A DNA stretch of 64,000 nucleotides from Chrysomallon squamiferum (Eukaryota > Mollusca > Gastropoda > Neomphalida > Peltospiridae), in assembly GCA_012295275.1 (NCBI GenBank), contig CM022670.1, positions 21,998,921-22,062,920 on the forward strand. The letters run 5' to 3'. The notes under the pieces are model-generated. The model saw only the letters and a list, made by a program, of their open reading frames with translations, made no database searches and was not told where the DNA came from. Position numbers and translations under genes: made by a program. This document shows, one piece after another, positions 22,901 through 34,009 of this stretch. Position 1 is the stretch's first letter, and each line of letters opens with the position of its first letter.

Positions 22901-24807
22901 TTTAACTGACGCGTATACGTCAAAAATAATAATACATAAAATTACTTCAAAGAAGAAATTCAAAAAATAATTTTATAAATTCAACAAAAAGCTTTCAAAT
23001 AATTTAAATAATAAATAGTAATAACTAGCGTCTCAGATATGAAAACAACAATCACATTCTGTCTTACTTCATCCATGATATCAATTAGAAGATTTACATG
23101 TTTGAAATATTGTTGGATTGTCTATTGCTAGGCTTTCTAACTAATAAAGATTAACATAATAATTAATATTTTTAAATTATTGCATGATTGCTTACATGTG
23201 AATTCAGAACTAAACATTTGTTTTTAGCTAATTATTTTCTGCTACAAATACTGTAGATATGATATGCAGTGTTATAATAGTGAGAATTTTAACATTTGCT
23301 TAAAAATAACAACAAATGTAATAGGATACAATTTTATTATTAGAAATTACAAACAATGTGATTAAAAATAATTTGTTGTTGAATTTGAAGTTTTATACTA
23401 TTAAACTGAGCATCCTGTATTGTATTGGATAATAATATCTATATAAATTGTAAATGTTTGAAAGAAGGTCATTTCAAAACTGAAAAAAGTTTTGACAGTA
23501 AACTGAAACATATTGAATTGCACTGAAATGTAACATTCATAAATTGCATTTGATTTCAGGGAGTACCAAACAATGGGAAGTTTAAGACAGTGGAGGATAT
23601 AGTGAAGATATGCAGAACAATTGTGTACACATGCAGTGTGTCCCATGCCTCAGCTAATTTCCCACAGTACGAAGAGTACGCATTCCCACCTAACTACCCC
23701 AGTTTCTTGAGAGGACTGCCACCCAAAGACAAGGTGACACAGTCATTAAATGATTTCTGTGGAATATACCTATCAGAATACTGATCAATTCCACACACAC
23801 ACACACACACACACACACTATAGTTTCTTTATATTTTAAAATATTATTTTTAATATTATTTTTGTTTAGGGATGTTTTGTTTTCTAAAAGTCAAAACAGA
23901 CATATTCTAAAATCTAACTCATGAAATAAAAATAATTTTTTTGTTTTCATAAGCTTACTAAATTTTGTCTGTGTAAATAATTATCATATTTTATTAATGC
24001 TTGTTCTGTACGAAGTCTTTATAATTTTCTAGCTAAAACAAAACAGAAACAAACACATCTGAATATCTTTTTTATGTGTGTTGAAAATTTGTTTTCTTTT
24101 GACAAATTACTAGTTTTTATTTGGAATTATTTCACTGAGTATTGTTTAATATTTGACTTGGCAGACTGCACTGACAGAACAAGATATCCTAGGCTCTCTG
24201 CCTGACAAACCAACCACTCTGGATGTGATGGTTGTCACCAAGATCCTGAGTGCTCGGGGAACAAAAAGTATCGGAGACTTTGAGGTGCAGTACATCTTTG
24301 ATCCAAAAGCAAGGGACATTGTGGATGAGTAAGTTGTTAAAGTTTACTGTGTGTGTAAAACTGTTGTGAGGCCATCCAAAATATTTTAAAACAACTTAAA
24401 ACCTTAAATTATTCTAACAAACAGATTGCATTCTTTGGTTATTTTTATTATTGATTTCAGGATGCATAACTGACAAAACGTTCAGAATCACCCATGTCTT
24501 CCCAGAAATTGTTTTAAACATGGTTCTTGCTTGTGTTTGAACCTTGAATAATTGATTATTGACATTAGTGATTTTAAAAAAAAGAAAAGTTAAAGGATTA
24601 TAAATGTGAGAAATAAATCAGTAAAATGTAAGTAACAATACTTTGATTATCAGAGTACTCTTATACAGAATTGTTTCTGTACTCAATTTCAGATTTAGAA
24701 AAGATCTTCGCAAAGTTAGCAAGATTATCAAAGAAAGAAACGAGAGCAGGAATCCTCAGTTCACATACCTGGACCCAGATGTTGTACCCAACTCCATCAG
24801 CATTTAA
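14001..24807 (+). CDS. Lipoxygenase catalytic domain (N-terminal exons missing)
   Basis: Twelve exons: 14001-14098, 14447-14579, 15161-15256, 17017-17113, 18263-18380, 18742-18834, 20255-20315, 21459-21564, 22105-22196, 23560-23733, 24165-24328, 24693-24807. They join in frame to 448 codons plus TAA. The enzyme adds dioxygen to polyunsaturated fatty acids. Family blocks: DRWSNDLFFGNQR, FMCDYEILTGIP, HQSLTHLGYTHL, VATHRNLSQSHP, KLLAPHF, SHASANFPQYEEY and a C-terminal PNSISI. Iron ligands are present: H135 and H140 (HQSLTH), H327 and N331 (HASAN), and terminal Ile448. Gly183 (INSRGL) occupies the Coffa-Brash position, where Gly goes with R and Ala with S stereospecificity. Roughly 200 residues, including any PLAT domain, are missing at the 5' side, towards the gap. 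The donor at 22197 (GTCTGT) is weak but is the one that keeps frame. Confidence 0.9.
14233..14345. repeat. (TACA)n and CA/TA microsatellite
   Basis: About ten TACA units followed by mixed CA/TA repeats, in the lipoxygenase intron before 14447. Confidence 0.9.
15470..15630. repeat. TG/TA microsatellite in lipoxygenase intron
   Basis: TG run, then (TA)n, then mixed units, then a pure (GT) run of roughly 20 copies at 15590-15628. Confidence 0.9.
16613..17162 (+). repeat. Tandem duplication covering the iron-ligand exon; left copy decayed
   Basis: Left copy 16613-16940, right copy about 16941-17162. They share upstream flank (TTTTAAGTTCACAAAC, TAATAATAAACAAGT, TTTTTTCAGGTTTTCT), an exon fragment (GTTGTCCA-CCAGTCA) and downstream flank (TTTAGGTTTGT, TCAGAATATTCACCTACAT). 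The left copy keeps a splice acceptor but not the reading frame. Shorter related pieces extend left to about 16330. Confidence 0.75.
17017..17113 (+). CDS. Lipoxygenase exon with first two iron-binding histidines
   Basis: Encodes FLPTEPPNTWAIVTMWFNLA and then DCVVHQSLTHL. H135 and H140 are the first two iron ligands. A decayed duplicate of this exon and its flanks precedes it (16613-16940). Confidence 0.9.
18395..18545. repeat. TG/TA microsatellite in lipoxygenase intron
   Basis: TG-rich repeats with TATG interruptions, beginning only about 15 bases after the donor at 18380. Confidence 0.9.
19946..20010. repeat. (ATT)n then poly-T
   Basis: About 15 ATT triplets followed by a T run in a lipoxygenase intron. 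Confidence 0.9.
20385..21215. repeat. Degenerate tandem array, unit about 35-40 bp
   Basis: Some 20 diverged copies of a unit containing TTTTAAAATA and ACTAATAAAAATACATTTAT fill most of the intron between lipoxygenase exons at 20315 and 21459. Confidence 0.85.
22370..22465. repeat. AAAT/AAT-type microsatellite
   Basis: Interrupted AAAT and AAT units in the lipoxygenase intron after 22196. Confidence 0.85.
23560..23733 (+). CDS. Lipoxygenase exon with third His and Asn iron ligands
   Basis: A 58-codon phase-0 exon beginning GVPNNGKFKTVEDIV and containing CSVSHASANFPQYEEY. The HxxxN pair matches the third His and the Asn ligand of animal lipoxygenases. Confidence 0.9.
24693..24807 (+). CDS. 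Lipoxygenase terminal exon
   Basis: Ends YLDPDVVPNSISI then TAA. The free carboxylate of the terminal Ile is the remaining iron ligand in this family, so the 3' end of the gene is complete. Confidence 0.92.
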
Positions 24808-24859
24808 CAGTATCCTGAAAATACATGTGCTGCATAGTACTGAGAACAGTGAAATGAAT

Positions 24860-25420
24860 AAGATACTGAAAACACACAGACATGTATAAGATAATATAAA
24901 CACACAGACACGTATAAGATAATATAAACACAATGACATGTATAAGATAATAAGAACACATTGACATGTATAATATACTGAAAACATTATGACACATATA
25001 ATATATTGAAAATACACAGACATGTTCAATATACTGAAAACACACAAAAATGTATAATATACTGAAAACACACAGACATGTATAAGGTAATAGAAACATA
25101 CTGACATGTATAATGTACTGAAAACACACAGACATGTACAATATACTGAGTACACACAGACATGTATAAGATAATAGAAACATACTGACATGTATAATGT
25201 ACTGAAAACACACAGACATGTTCAATATACTGAAAACACACAGACATGTATAAGGTAATAGAAACATACTTACATGTATAATGTACTGAAAACACACAGA
25301 CATGTACAATATACTGAATACACACAGACATATATAAGATAATAGAAACATACTGACATGTATAATGTACTGAAGACATGTACAACATAGTGAAAACACA
25401 CTGACATGTATAATATAATA
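24860..25420. repeat. 28-bp satellite with 84-bp higher-order period
   Basis: About 20 copies of a 28-bp unit starting ACATGTATAA. Three subtypes alternate: ending AGAAACATACTG, ending GTACTGAAAACACACAG, and one with ATACTGAATACACACAG. This yields an 84-bp triplet repeated several times. It starts about 50 bases after the lipoxygenase stop and may be part of the 3' UTR. Long minus-strand frames (up to 200 codons) result from 84 being divisible by three. Confidence 0.9.
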
Positions 25421-27602
25421 TATATCAATTTACAAAACAAAACTATGACATATTGTAAAATATGAAAACATGACTTGTATTCTATGATGTGATGACATTT
25501 ACAACCATTTTATAATGATGAAAAGTGACATATATTGTATAATATAGCATTTTTTTATGTTTTTTACATATTTTCAGCTTAACTGCATAATATTTATTTC
25601 TGCCATGTAAAATCTCAAACACAGCTGTATAGCTATTTTTGTCACATTTCTGTGCTTCATTTTTCTGCCTAACGTTTTCATTTCACATCATTCTTTGTTC
25701 CTTATTTATTTATTTATTCATAACAGGATGAAAATTTTTGTTTTTTAAATATATTAGAAAAATATCTCTATACTCTTTATAATTTTTAGCAATTTTTTGG
25801 TTCAGATTGTTTATAAAACAAAATTTGTAAATTATGATTCTTATTTGTAAGAAAATGAGTACGAATGATTTGTCATTTTGTTTGAAATCCAGAATAAGTC
25901 AGCCGACATGTGTTTGTGTAACTGTTTTCAGTTTTTGTTAATTGTGTATATGTATGTGTTTTTGTCAACAGTTCATTCATTATTCACATAATTTCAGCTG
26001 TAATTTCACATAACCAGAGATATTTATTCACATTCCAAAACTTTAAAACGCGTCATCTTGCATCATGAACTGGTGTTTATTTTATTTTAAATATTTTTGT
26101 TTAATGTTTCTAAAATATTTGTTTAATCTTTTTAACCAGTTTTACTAAATATTGTTTGAAATATATATATATACACACAGATATATATATATATTTTTTT
26201 TTTTTAATCATTTTCATTTATTTTATTGTTTCTTGTTCAGTTATATGTAACAGTTTACACAATCAATGCTGTAATATATATTTTCAATGCCTGAGTATTG
26301 TATTTAATACATTTTTCATGTCGGTAATTTCCACCTTTTAAAAGTCTGATCATCAGATGCTGATGTTGCATAATAAGAAATCACTGCCTGTAAAATTGTT
26401 AGCTTTAGTCAAATTTTTAAAATTTAAAGATATTTGTAAATAAAGATGAGTTTTGCATGACACTGTAGCGTGTTAGGGAGAAGAAGAGTTCGAGTGGAAA
26501 ATTATCTTTGTTTATTTCTTACGTTTTTCATTAAATTAGTATTTTCATTTCAGTTTAGTATCTAGTTCACTAGTGCAAACAAAGTTTTTATTTGCTTTGA
26601 TATTCATTTGCCTTCTTGTTTTTTTATTTAAGTCTTTTTAGTTTAAATTTTAAATTTTTATTTCTTATATTAAAATAAATAAACACACACACATACACAG
26701 GCATGTATATATATGTATCTATCTATCTATATTTATATTTAATGCATTATCTTTTAAACTAAAATAATGTTACATATTTCCTAAGTAACAATCTTTTAAT
26801 CACTGGCTTTTATTTTGCGTGTTAGAATCTTATAATTATTGCAGATATTTTATTTTTATTTTCATTGTTATTCCCTTTTGAAATTATTTTTTAAAATCTG
26901 TTACCAAAACAATACATTTGGCATCTTTCATAGTGGAAACAGTATTTTACTTGTTGTTTTATTTTATTATTTTTATTTCATTTTATTATTTTTGTTTTAT
27001 TTTATTTTATTTATTATTATCATAAAAAGAATATTTATTATTTATTCATTTATTTATTTATTATTATTATATTATTATTATTATGATTATTATTATTATT
27101 ATTATTATTTTTATTTACTGTTTAGAACAACAAGTAATTTTTCTGAAGGTCAGGGACAATTGCGTATTAGTTTACAAATCAATTTTTTTTTTACTCAACA
27201 TATATTATTTACTTACATATGTATTTTCTTAATAATTTCTGTTTTCTAAACTATGGTGCATGGGCTGATATAATGAACCCAGTGTTGCTTTAAAATTTTA
27301 ATTGTTTCACGAAGCACTAATGACAATACATTTATATTATTATCATGCACATTTATCTTTTAATTAAATAAAATAAAATATATTTAAAAATTCATATTTT
27401 TTTTTTTTTTTTTGTTTTTTCTTAATCATTTGGGTGTTGCAGACGTCCTTGATTTGTTGAGTTGAAAACATTTTCTTTTATGGTTGTTAATAATAAAATC
27501 GTTTAAATGAAAAACAATGTGCACAAGTTTATGAAAGTAAAAATCAAAACATTTTTATCTTAACATTTGTCATTAGTTTTATTAGCAACTAGAATTTAGG
27601 TG

Positions 27603-27633
<31 letters not shown>

Positions 27634-28056
27634 GTTAGTGGTTTGTTATTGTTATACTACTCTGCTCACCATTAAAGTTCTATGGTATCATACCTTGCAT
27701 GTTAAACTGATGCCAATTTTTCAAAGCAGGACAAAAAGTATGATTGATTATACTGATCAACAGCAAATTTTATAGTTTTTAAATAAATGATAAATGTGTT
27801 ACATGGGTACTAGGCAAATGTCAAAGATATCTTTCACAATCGAAATTACAGAATCGGAAAATTGATATTTTTCTTTTTTATGTAATTACAGTTCTTGGCC
27901 TTTGATCAGCTGGTGCACATTAGCTATCTAAACTGAGTCAAGAAAGCTTCACATTACTTAACAATATGGTATATCTTGGCGCACTAGTAAAATTTTCAAA
28001 ATTGAATTATTTTTATTTTTGTTGTTGATGTTCACACACACAAACACACACACAGA

Positions 28057-28224
28057 GGACTCAGGATCTTGGTAATAATCATTACATCCAGAGTGATTGG
28101 TTTGTCAGGCAGGTAGCCTAGGATATCTTGTTCTGTCAGTGCAGACTGCCAAGTCAAATATTAAACAATACTCAGTGAAATAATTCCAAATAAAAACTAG
28201 TAATTTGTCGAAAGAAAACAAATA
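28057..28224 (-). pseudogene. Inverted copy of lipoxygenase exon 11 and its upstream intron
   Basis: The reverse complement matches about 24087-24253. The intron part, including the pyrimidine tract and CAG acceptor, differs by about 1 base in 77. The exon part (SALTEQDILGYLPDKP and onwards) differs by 8 in about 87, mostly C-to-T or G-to-A, without stops. Homology stops inside the exon at a CA microsatellite. Presence of intron sequence means a DNA duplication, not a retrocopy. No other exon of a second lipoxygenase is visible around it. Confidence 0.85.
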
Positions 28225-28756
28225 TATATATATATTTGAAAACAATTAGCAGATAAACAGATAGCCAATAAATAAAAACTACAAGTTTTGATATATATAT
28301 ATGCGTTAGTATGTGTGCAAGTATATATGACAATTAGAATAGCTTCATAGTATATACAAAATGGTTAATCTAAAAAGGACTATCTTTGGAGAATACCTTT
28401 TAAAAAATAAAATGCAAATTGATACTTGATAGATAATAATTACAGACAAAACAATGAGAAAATAATAGAGTTTAATATATATATTTATTTAGCTAGGCTA
28501 ATATATTTATCATTATTTTGAACACATATGTTTTTTAAATCATTTTCTTTATTTATTTCGTTTGTTTCTATTTTCGATCTTTATTTGTTGTTTTATTCAA
28601 TATAATTCTCGTGAAGAAGTGTTTACGCTGAACCTCACACATTTAACACGCATCGATACAGTATGTTATAGAACTATCTAACGTCAACCTGAGTTATTCA
28701 AACGGTCCCCTTGATTTGGATCTACCTGAACCGTGGTTTGTTACGAACGAAACCAA

Positions 28757-28855
28757 GGGAGGGGCTTATTCTGTCTGACGCCCGATATAGTTTTCTTCAG
28801 CAATCTGATTGGCTGAAATAAATAAAAGAATGTGTAGGCTGTCTCATGCAAATAG
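28757..28855 (+). promoter_or_regulatory. Putative FREM promoter: GC-box-like, inverted CCAAT, TATA-like, octamer
   Basis: GGGAGGGGC at about 28758, CTGATTGGCT (inverted CCAAT) at about 28806, AATAAATAAAAG at about 28818 and ATGCAAAT (POU octamer) at 28846. They are followed by CpG-rich DNA running into the first exon. A start site near 28850 would give a 5' UTR of about 200 bases containing several upstream ATGs. Motif recognition only. Confidence 0.45.
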
Positions 28856-29016
28856 GTGTTCCGGAAGTAACTGTGAGAGGTCGTGCGTAATGCGATGCGT
28901 GTTATGTCAAATGGATAGGTATGGCACTGGTGGTAGCTTTCTCAAAGTCTTTGTGTTGAGAAGACAGGGAGTACTTTCTCTCTGCAGCAGATCTCTGTGA
29001 AAGTTCGCACCCGAAC

Positions 29017-32000
29017 ATGCTGGCCAGGCGGACAAAAGTTCCGCAGGTAAGCTCGACGAACGCAATGAAACTGGGTGCACTGCTGCACATGGCTATTGTT
29101 TTGAGTTTGACAACTTTAGCATCGTCAGAGACAAGTCTTTCACCGAGTGATATTTTACGAGAAAATCGTGGGATAACGGTACCGTTGGGGAGATCTGTTT
29201 ATGTCACTCCCAGTGATCTCCTGATTCACGTGCGTCAAGGCGACGTGTGCGTAGTTTCAGTACAGGAAAACGACCCGCTGTCAGAGAGACCAGGTAAACT
29301 GATGCCATCGCATTTTCCTTGCGACTTTGATCTCCAAGATGTGAAATATTCTCACTTCGGATCACGCAGTCCTCCGGAAGATAGAATACGTTTGCAAATT
29401 CGATACGATACACCCAGCGAGACGATTATAATTCCTTTCACGATTAAAGTCGAAGTGTCGTTCGTACAACTGGAAATTGTGACGCGAAACATGCCGATTG
29501 AAGTGCCACAGCTGATGGGAGTTAGTCAGCCGATTGACGGATCTGTATTGGAATTTAATTATGATCGAGACACTTTTGACTGCAAGGTTAGTGTTCTGAG
29601 CAAAGCAAGTGGTCTGCCAAGATACGGTGTCGTCGCTAACGAAACGTCCCAGCTGCAGATGGTGGACTGTGACAGGTTTCTAGATATGGGAGTGCGTTAC
29701 AAACACACTGCAGAAACAGACTCGCCTGACAGAGATTTCCTGCCTTTAGTTGTTGAAGTGATGGGACATGACGACAAAATCTACAAACAAGAATATTTCC
29801 AGATAATGGCAAGAATTAAAGGTGGTATTGAAAACACTCGCCCACAACCAAGTTACCAGGCAATGTTAGTCATGGAAGTGGATCAGTTTGTCATGACTGC
29901 CATCACAAGTGAAATACTAGCAGCAGAAGATTTTGAGAGTCCACCACATTCTTTAATTTTTAACATCACAACACCTCTAGGAACTGGTGAGGGACACATA
30001 GTCAGCACTGATGACAGGAATAAACCCATCAGCTCATTTTACCAAGGAGATGTACAAGATTTGAAAATTGCTTACAAACCTCCACCTGAAGATTCTGATG
30101 TTCAGAGGGTCTACCAGGTTGGACTCGAGGTGGTGGATCCAGAAGGTTTGACATCTGACCCTTTCATGTTGATGATTCTTGTTAAGCCCATGAACACTTT
30201 GGCACCAGTTGTAACAAGAAATACAGGAATCCAGCTGTTTGAAGGACAGTCTAGAAAGCTGTCAAGTGACAGAAACTTACAAATTTCTGATGAGGACAAT
30301 CTGGAAGATGTTAAAGTTTTTGTTGCTGATGGATTGAGACATGGTCATTTACGATTACCAAATGGGCAGAAGTTTTTTACCCCAAAAGATTTAGATGAGG
30401 GTAAAGTAGTGTATGAACATGATGGCAGTGACACTTACAGTGATAACATCATCTTTGAAATGACAGACGGGGAAAATGTTGTCAGTTTTCTTTTTCCTAT
30501 ATCAATTTACCCAGAAGATGATGAGCCACCCGTGCTTAACGTAAACACAGGACTTGAAATTCAAAAACAAGAAATAGCTGAAATTTCACCTTTTGTTTTA
30601 AGTGCTACAGACATTGACAGTGATGACAACTCAATTCTGTTTCAAATACTGGAACCTTTTTCAGAAGAAGGTGTTATAGTGAAAAGACAGTTCCAAACTC
30701 CACCAGATTTGGAAAACTGGGAGTTAGCTAATGGTGTGTATGAGCAGGTTACTCATACTTTTACTCAGCAAGATATTTTGGATGGTAAAATCTATTATAA
30801 ACATATTGGTCCACATAAATCAGATTTTGTTGTTGATAAAATTCTGCTTAAAGTGTCAGATGATAGTGATCCACCAAATGAATCAGAAACTGAAGAATTT
30901 GTGATTAAAATAGCCCCTGTAGATGATCAGCTACCCTACCTGTATCCAAACATTCCTCTTCAGATGGACATAGATGAATTTCAGCTGACAAGTTTTAAAA
31001 GAAAGTATCTGAGGTACACAGATGATGATACAGATGACAGAGAACTGTTGTACCAGGTGAATGTATTACCATTCGACACTGATAATAATTCACTGTTGGA
31101 TGCAGGCAGTATTGTGATGTGTGAACAACCTGAAACAGTCTTGTCAGTGTTCACCCAGTCTCAGGTGAACCACCACAAGGTTTGCTATCAGCCCCCAACT
31201 TCTGAACTTGGAATCACTCCTCGAATCATTCAGTTTGTTTTTTCTGTTGATGACATTTCCGGTAACAGCCTCATTGATCAACGGTTCAGCCTTCGTCTCA
31301 ACCCAGTGGACAACAAACCTCCTCAGATCACAAATGGTGGAATTGCTGTCTTTGAAAATGGTTTCACAGTTTTGACTCCAGACATGTTAGATGTTGAAGA
31401 TCCAGACACTGAGGATTCAGACTTGAAGTTCACTGTTGTGGAAAAGCCACTTCATGGAAACTTGCAACTCCAGGATCAGATACTGGAAGTAGGTGACCTG
31501 TTTCACAAGGATGACATCAGGGATGGAAGAATTGTTTACTTTAACATGGGGGATGAAAGCGAAGAAGATCTTTTCAAAATTGATGTGACTGATGGTGTAC
31601 ATCATGTTCCAGTTAATTTCAAAATCAAAGTTAAAAACATTGATGATGAAGCTCCCAGTCTGTTTGGAGTTCAGTCTGGTGTCCTTGACATGACCATAGA
31701 AGTCCCAGAGAATTCAGCAGTAGCTCTTAGTGCTGAGGATATAAAAGCTTCAGATCCTGATACTAATGACATGATGCTGACATTCATGCTAGAAAAAGCC
31801 CCATATGAAGGTGTCATCTTGCTTTCAGGTGAGCAGACAGATCGGTTTACTCAGAAGAACATTATAGATGGGGTGGTTCAGTATAAACATTCTGGTGGAG
31901 AGGTTGGTGTTAAGGGCAGAAATGACTCATTCTCAGTGGTCCTCACAGATATGTCTGATGATTTCATTGTAGGAGGAAACAAAATTGATCACTTAAATGT

Positions 32001-34009
32001 AAATGTAAAAATTCTTCCAGTAGACAGTGAACCTCCTATTGTTAGCCTTGGTGCACCGTTTGAAGTTCGTGAAAGTGACAAAGGCTCAATTTTACCCATT
32101 CATCTTGATGCCACAGACATTGATTCTGAAGATACAGATATTATGTGCACCATCATTGCTCAGCCTACCAGTGGATACATTGAGAACAGTTCACCAGCAC
32201 CTGGATCAGAGAAAGCTAGAACTGGCATCCCAATTTCAGCATTTTCTATTGGAGATGTCAGGTTTGGTCACATTAATTATGTTCAGAGTGTGCACAAAGG
32301 TGTTGAACCTCGGGAAGACCAGTTTATGTTCCGCTGTTCTGACGGACTCAATAATTCACCATCTTTTAGATTCACTATTACCATTTATCCAACCAACGAT
32401 GAAGTACCAGAAGTCTTTCTCAGAGAGTTCATGGTTCTTGAAGGCATGGAGTTCATGATCGATCTTCCCATCCTGAATGTTATTGACAGAGATGATCCTG
32501 CTGATGATCTTGTCTTTACCATCACTAAGAAACCAAAGCATGGACACATAGTTCAACAGCGTTCTGATGGGACGTACAATGTAGAAACATTCACTGTGGA
32601 TGACATTTCTCAGCCTTCGACTATTGGTTATGAACATGATGACAGTGAAACAACAAAGGATGAGTTTGAGTTTGTTCTCACTGATGGGCTGCACAATGTC
32701 ACTAAGACAGTGCAGATAATGGTTATTCCTGTAGATGATGAAACTCCAAGACTCACAATTAACAATGGTCTGGAACTAGACCATGGCGGTGAGACAGTTA
32801 CCATCACCAGTGAACATCTTATGGCAGAAGACCTTGACTCTAATGACCCTGATCTTATCTTTATAATCAGAAGAATTCCTAAATATGGATACATACAGAA
32901 AATAGCTGACAGAGAAATTAGGAACCTTACACTTGGTCAGAACTTCACTCAGAGAGATATCGACAACAATTTAATTCAGTATGTCCACACTGGTTTAGAA
33001 GGGGTCAGAGATCTTGTAAAATTTGATGTCACTGATGGATTAAATTTCCTGATTGATCGTTACTTCTACATAACTGTTGAAGGTATTGACATGACTTTCC
33101 CAACAGTCATCAATAAAGGAGTAGAACTTCCCGAGGGAGGGATGGTGACCCTGACAACTGACTTGCTCAGTGGCACTGACCTGGACAGCCCTGATGAGAA
33201 TCTTCAGTTTATTGTCACCCGTGCACCAAGCCGAGGACAGCTGGAGCTCACCGACAGACCTGGGGAACCCATCACTTCATTCACACAAATGCAGCTTGCA
33301 GGAAACAAAATCCGCTACGTGCATTTAAGTGCGGATGAGATGAAAATGGACAGCTTTGAGTTTGAGGTGACTGATGGTTTTAACCAGGTCGCTAGAACAT
33401 TCAGAATCTCACTGAGTGATGTAGACAATAAGAAACCCATCGTGGTGTTTGAAACACTTCGACTTAAAGAAGGAGAAAACAAATTGATCACCCCGTTTGA
33501 ACTGAATGCTGAAGACCTTGACACACCTGAAGAAGAAGTAATATTCACCATTACCCAGGTACCTATTCATGGAAATCTTCTTTACAACAACACTCAGATT
33601 ATTTCCAAGTTCAGCGTCTATGACTTGAACGAGAACCTGATCAGTTACCAGCATGATGGATCCGAGACTCTTTCTGACAGCTTTTCTTTCACAGTGTCTG
33701 ATGGAACCCATTCCGAGTTCTTTGTGCTTCCTGACACCACCTACACAACCAGGAAGTCTCAGATGATGTTGATTCAGATTATTCCTATTGACAATGGCAT
33801 TCCTCAGATTTCAATTAACAAAGGTGCCTCCACTCTCAATGTTATGGATGGAGAAAGCCTGGGATTCCAGTTGTCAAGTAAAATCCTGCGAGTTGAGGAC
33901 AGGGACAGCCCAGATGACAGTCTGCACTACACACTGACTATAGAACCCCTCCACGGCTACATCATCAACACAGCTCTAGGAAACAAGAGCATCTCAGACT
34001 GGACTCAAG
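29017..34009 (+). CDS. FREM2: FREM exon 1: signal peptide and CSPG repeats 1 to 12
   Basis: A 4993-base exon. With residue 1 at 29017, the leader is about 17-38 and a unique N-terminal region about 39-275. CSPG repeats begin near 278, 396, 504, 639, 768, 879, 1006, 1130, 1243, 1361, 1473 and 1594, each opening with a P-x-(I/V/L) plus NxG-like phrase and carrying a D-x-D/D-D acidic turn and an F/YxxxDI...I.Y.H block. The last repeat is cut by the intron after SISDWTQ. Nx(S/T) glycosylation sites are frequent. Start choice is uncertain (29017 or 29065). Confidence 0.92.

Larger units (their letters stand above)
24808..29016. other. Intergenic region between lipoxygenase and FREM gene
   Basis: Contains the satellite at 24860-25420, AT-rich low-complexity DNA, an ATT array at 27040-27115, poly-A at 27602-27626, the inverted lipoxygenase exon fragment and the FREM promoter segment. 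No other coding sequence seen. Confidence 0.7.

Noticed and set aside
24661-25399. Minus-strand frames up to 200 codons rich in Cys, Tyr and Ser
   Set aside because: Translation of the 28/84-bp satellite; no start context or splice partners.
28809-29000. 63-codon frame just upstream of the FREM start
   Set aside because: In the presumed 5' UTR; no domain and CpG-rich promoter composition explains it.
29046-29055. CAG-GTAAGC donor-like site inside the first FREM codons
   Set aside because: Using it would remove the signal peptide; retained reading through it gives a sensible protein. An alternative 5' splice cannot be excluded without RNA data.
32027-32458. 143-codon alternative frame inside FREM exon 1
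   Set aside because: Shadow of the real frame; no family resemblance.
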